Source of the DNA: DASYAN01 sp036501345
GTDB taxonomy: Bacteria; Chloroflexota; Ktedonobacteria; Ktedonobacterales; Ktedonobacteraceae
Assembly (NCBI GenBank): GCA_036501345.1
Contig: DASYAN010000423.1
Location: 1 to 5,354, forward strand
Direction of reading: 5' to 3'
DNA length: 5,354 nt
Within the stretch, counting starts at the first letter, position 1; each line of letters opens with the position of its first letter. A model generated the notes under the pieces. That model was given only the letters and a program-made list of their open reading frames with translations. It made no database searches and was not told where the DNA came from. Made by a program: the position numbers and the translations under genes. This document shows, piece after piece, positions 5,093-5,354 of this stretch.

Positions 5093-5354
5093 GTGTATGA
5101 AGGACCAGTTTACCGAAGCAGGCTGGTTGATATAACCAAATGCGTATCCTGTTGTCCCTATCGATTGTATAATGAGCAGCGACTGGAGCAGCGGGTACCA
5201 CGCACGCGTGCCAATGGAGAAATCAGTCGCATTGGTGATACGAGTTTTATGTATGTGATACCCGAGGTGCAGGCAGTAACACCAACCGTTTATTCTCCGT
5301 CTGATCGGCAAGGAGTAGCCCCAACGGTCTATGCTGCTCAGCCTGGACAGGGAC
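5093..5354 (+). CDS. Unrecognised CxxC protein with a proline-rich repeat, truncated at the right edge
   Basis: The frame is open from 5051 to the window end. From the GTG at 5093 it encodes 87 visible residues beginning MYEGPVYRSRLVDITKC. KCVSCC (16-21) offers a CxxC, as in a zinc-ribbon half-site, but no second pair is visible. A charged, Arg/Gln/Glu-rich part (about 25-50) leads to PEVQAVTPTVYSP and then VAPTVYAAQPGQG, where PTVY recurs with a 13-residue period (64 and 77), the start of a low-complexity linker. I do not recognise the family. Starts are uncertain: GTG 5093 (close AGGA), GTG 5069 (no RBS), or a frameshifted link to ATG 5005. The opposite strand is open over 5003-5311, but its product has no recognisable feature, while the plus frame has a domain-like composition, so plus is preferred. 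Function unknown. Confidence 0.5.
   Translation, partial: MYEGPVYRSRLVDITKCVSCCPYRLYNEQRLEQRVPRTRANGEISRIGDTSFMYVIPEVQAVTPTVYSPSDRQGVAPTVYAAQPGQG

Noticed and set aside
5202..5211. Perfect 10-bp palindrome GCACGCGTGC
   Set aside because: It lies inside the last coding frame and is short enough to be chance; no regulatory context.
5003..5311. Minus-strand frame of 102 codons at the right end
   Set aside because: No domain, no membrane pattern and no RBS assessed as good; the plus frame has a CxxC and a repeated proline-rich motif and continues to the edge. Not fully excluded.

Overview
The window reads as a stretch of a Chloroflexota genome, most likely class Ktedonobacteria. This is inferred from three things: a HEARO/IscB omega-RNA, a family very abundant in Ktedonobacter; a short sigma-70-like protein of a type I associate with that class; and a large transglutaminase/DUF4129 membrane protein. 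No marker gene fixes the taxonomy.

Left edge (1 to about 325, minus strand): the noncoding part of an IscB-type mobile element. Its RNA (HEARO, now called omega-RNA) reads leftward, and any IscB nuclease gene would lie off the left edge. The conserved RNA ends near 306, so the next 15-20 bases of flanking DNA should be the natural guide. From about 326 to 701 there is no gene. That stretch holds two inverted repeats, a possible extended -10 promoter and an RBS hairpin, all upstream of the next gene.

Middle (702-2452): a sigma-70-like regulator on plus (702-1400) meets a small GlsB/YeaQ-type membrane protein on minus (1410-1721), with only 9 bases between them. The membrane protein gene is divergent from a histidine phosphatase (1796-2452). 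The 74-bp gap between those two genes carries a dyad over a possible -10 box.

Right (2453-5354): an 81-bp gap with a good sigma-70-type promoter leads into a long GTG-started gene for a TgpA-like protein: seven membrane helices, an external transglutaminase-like domain with a complete Cys-His-Asp triad, a proline-rich linker, an eighth helix and a DUF4129-like tail. Its stop overlaps an ATG that opens only an 18-codon frame. A different frame then opens and runs off the right edge. It encodes a CxxC-containing protein with a proline-rich repeat, and its true start is unresolved.

The genes do not form one obvious pathway. Three of them concern the envelope or regulation (membrane stress protein, TgpA-like protein, sigma-like factor), but a shared function is not shown by the sequence. 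The most notable item is the omega-RNA with its flanking guide; it belongs to a known family rather than a new one.
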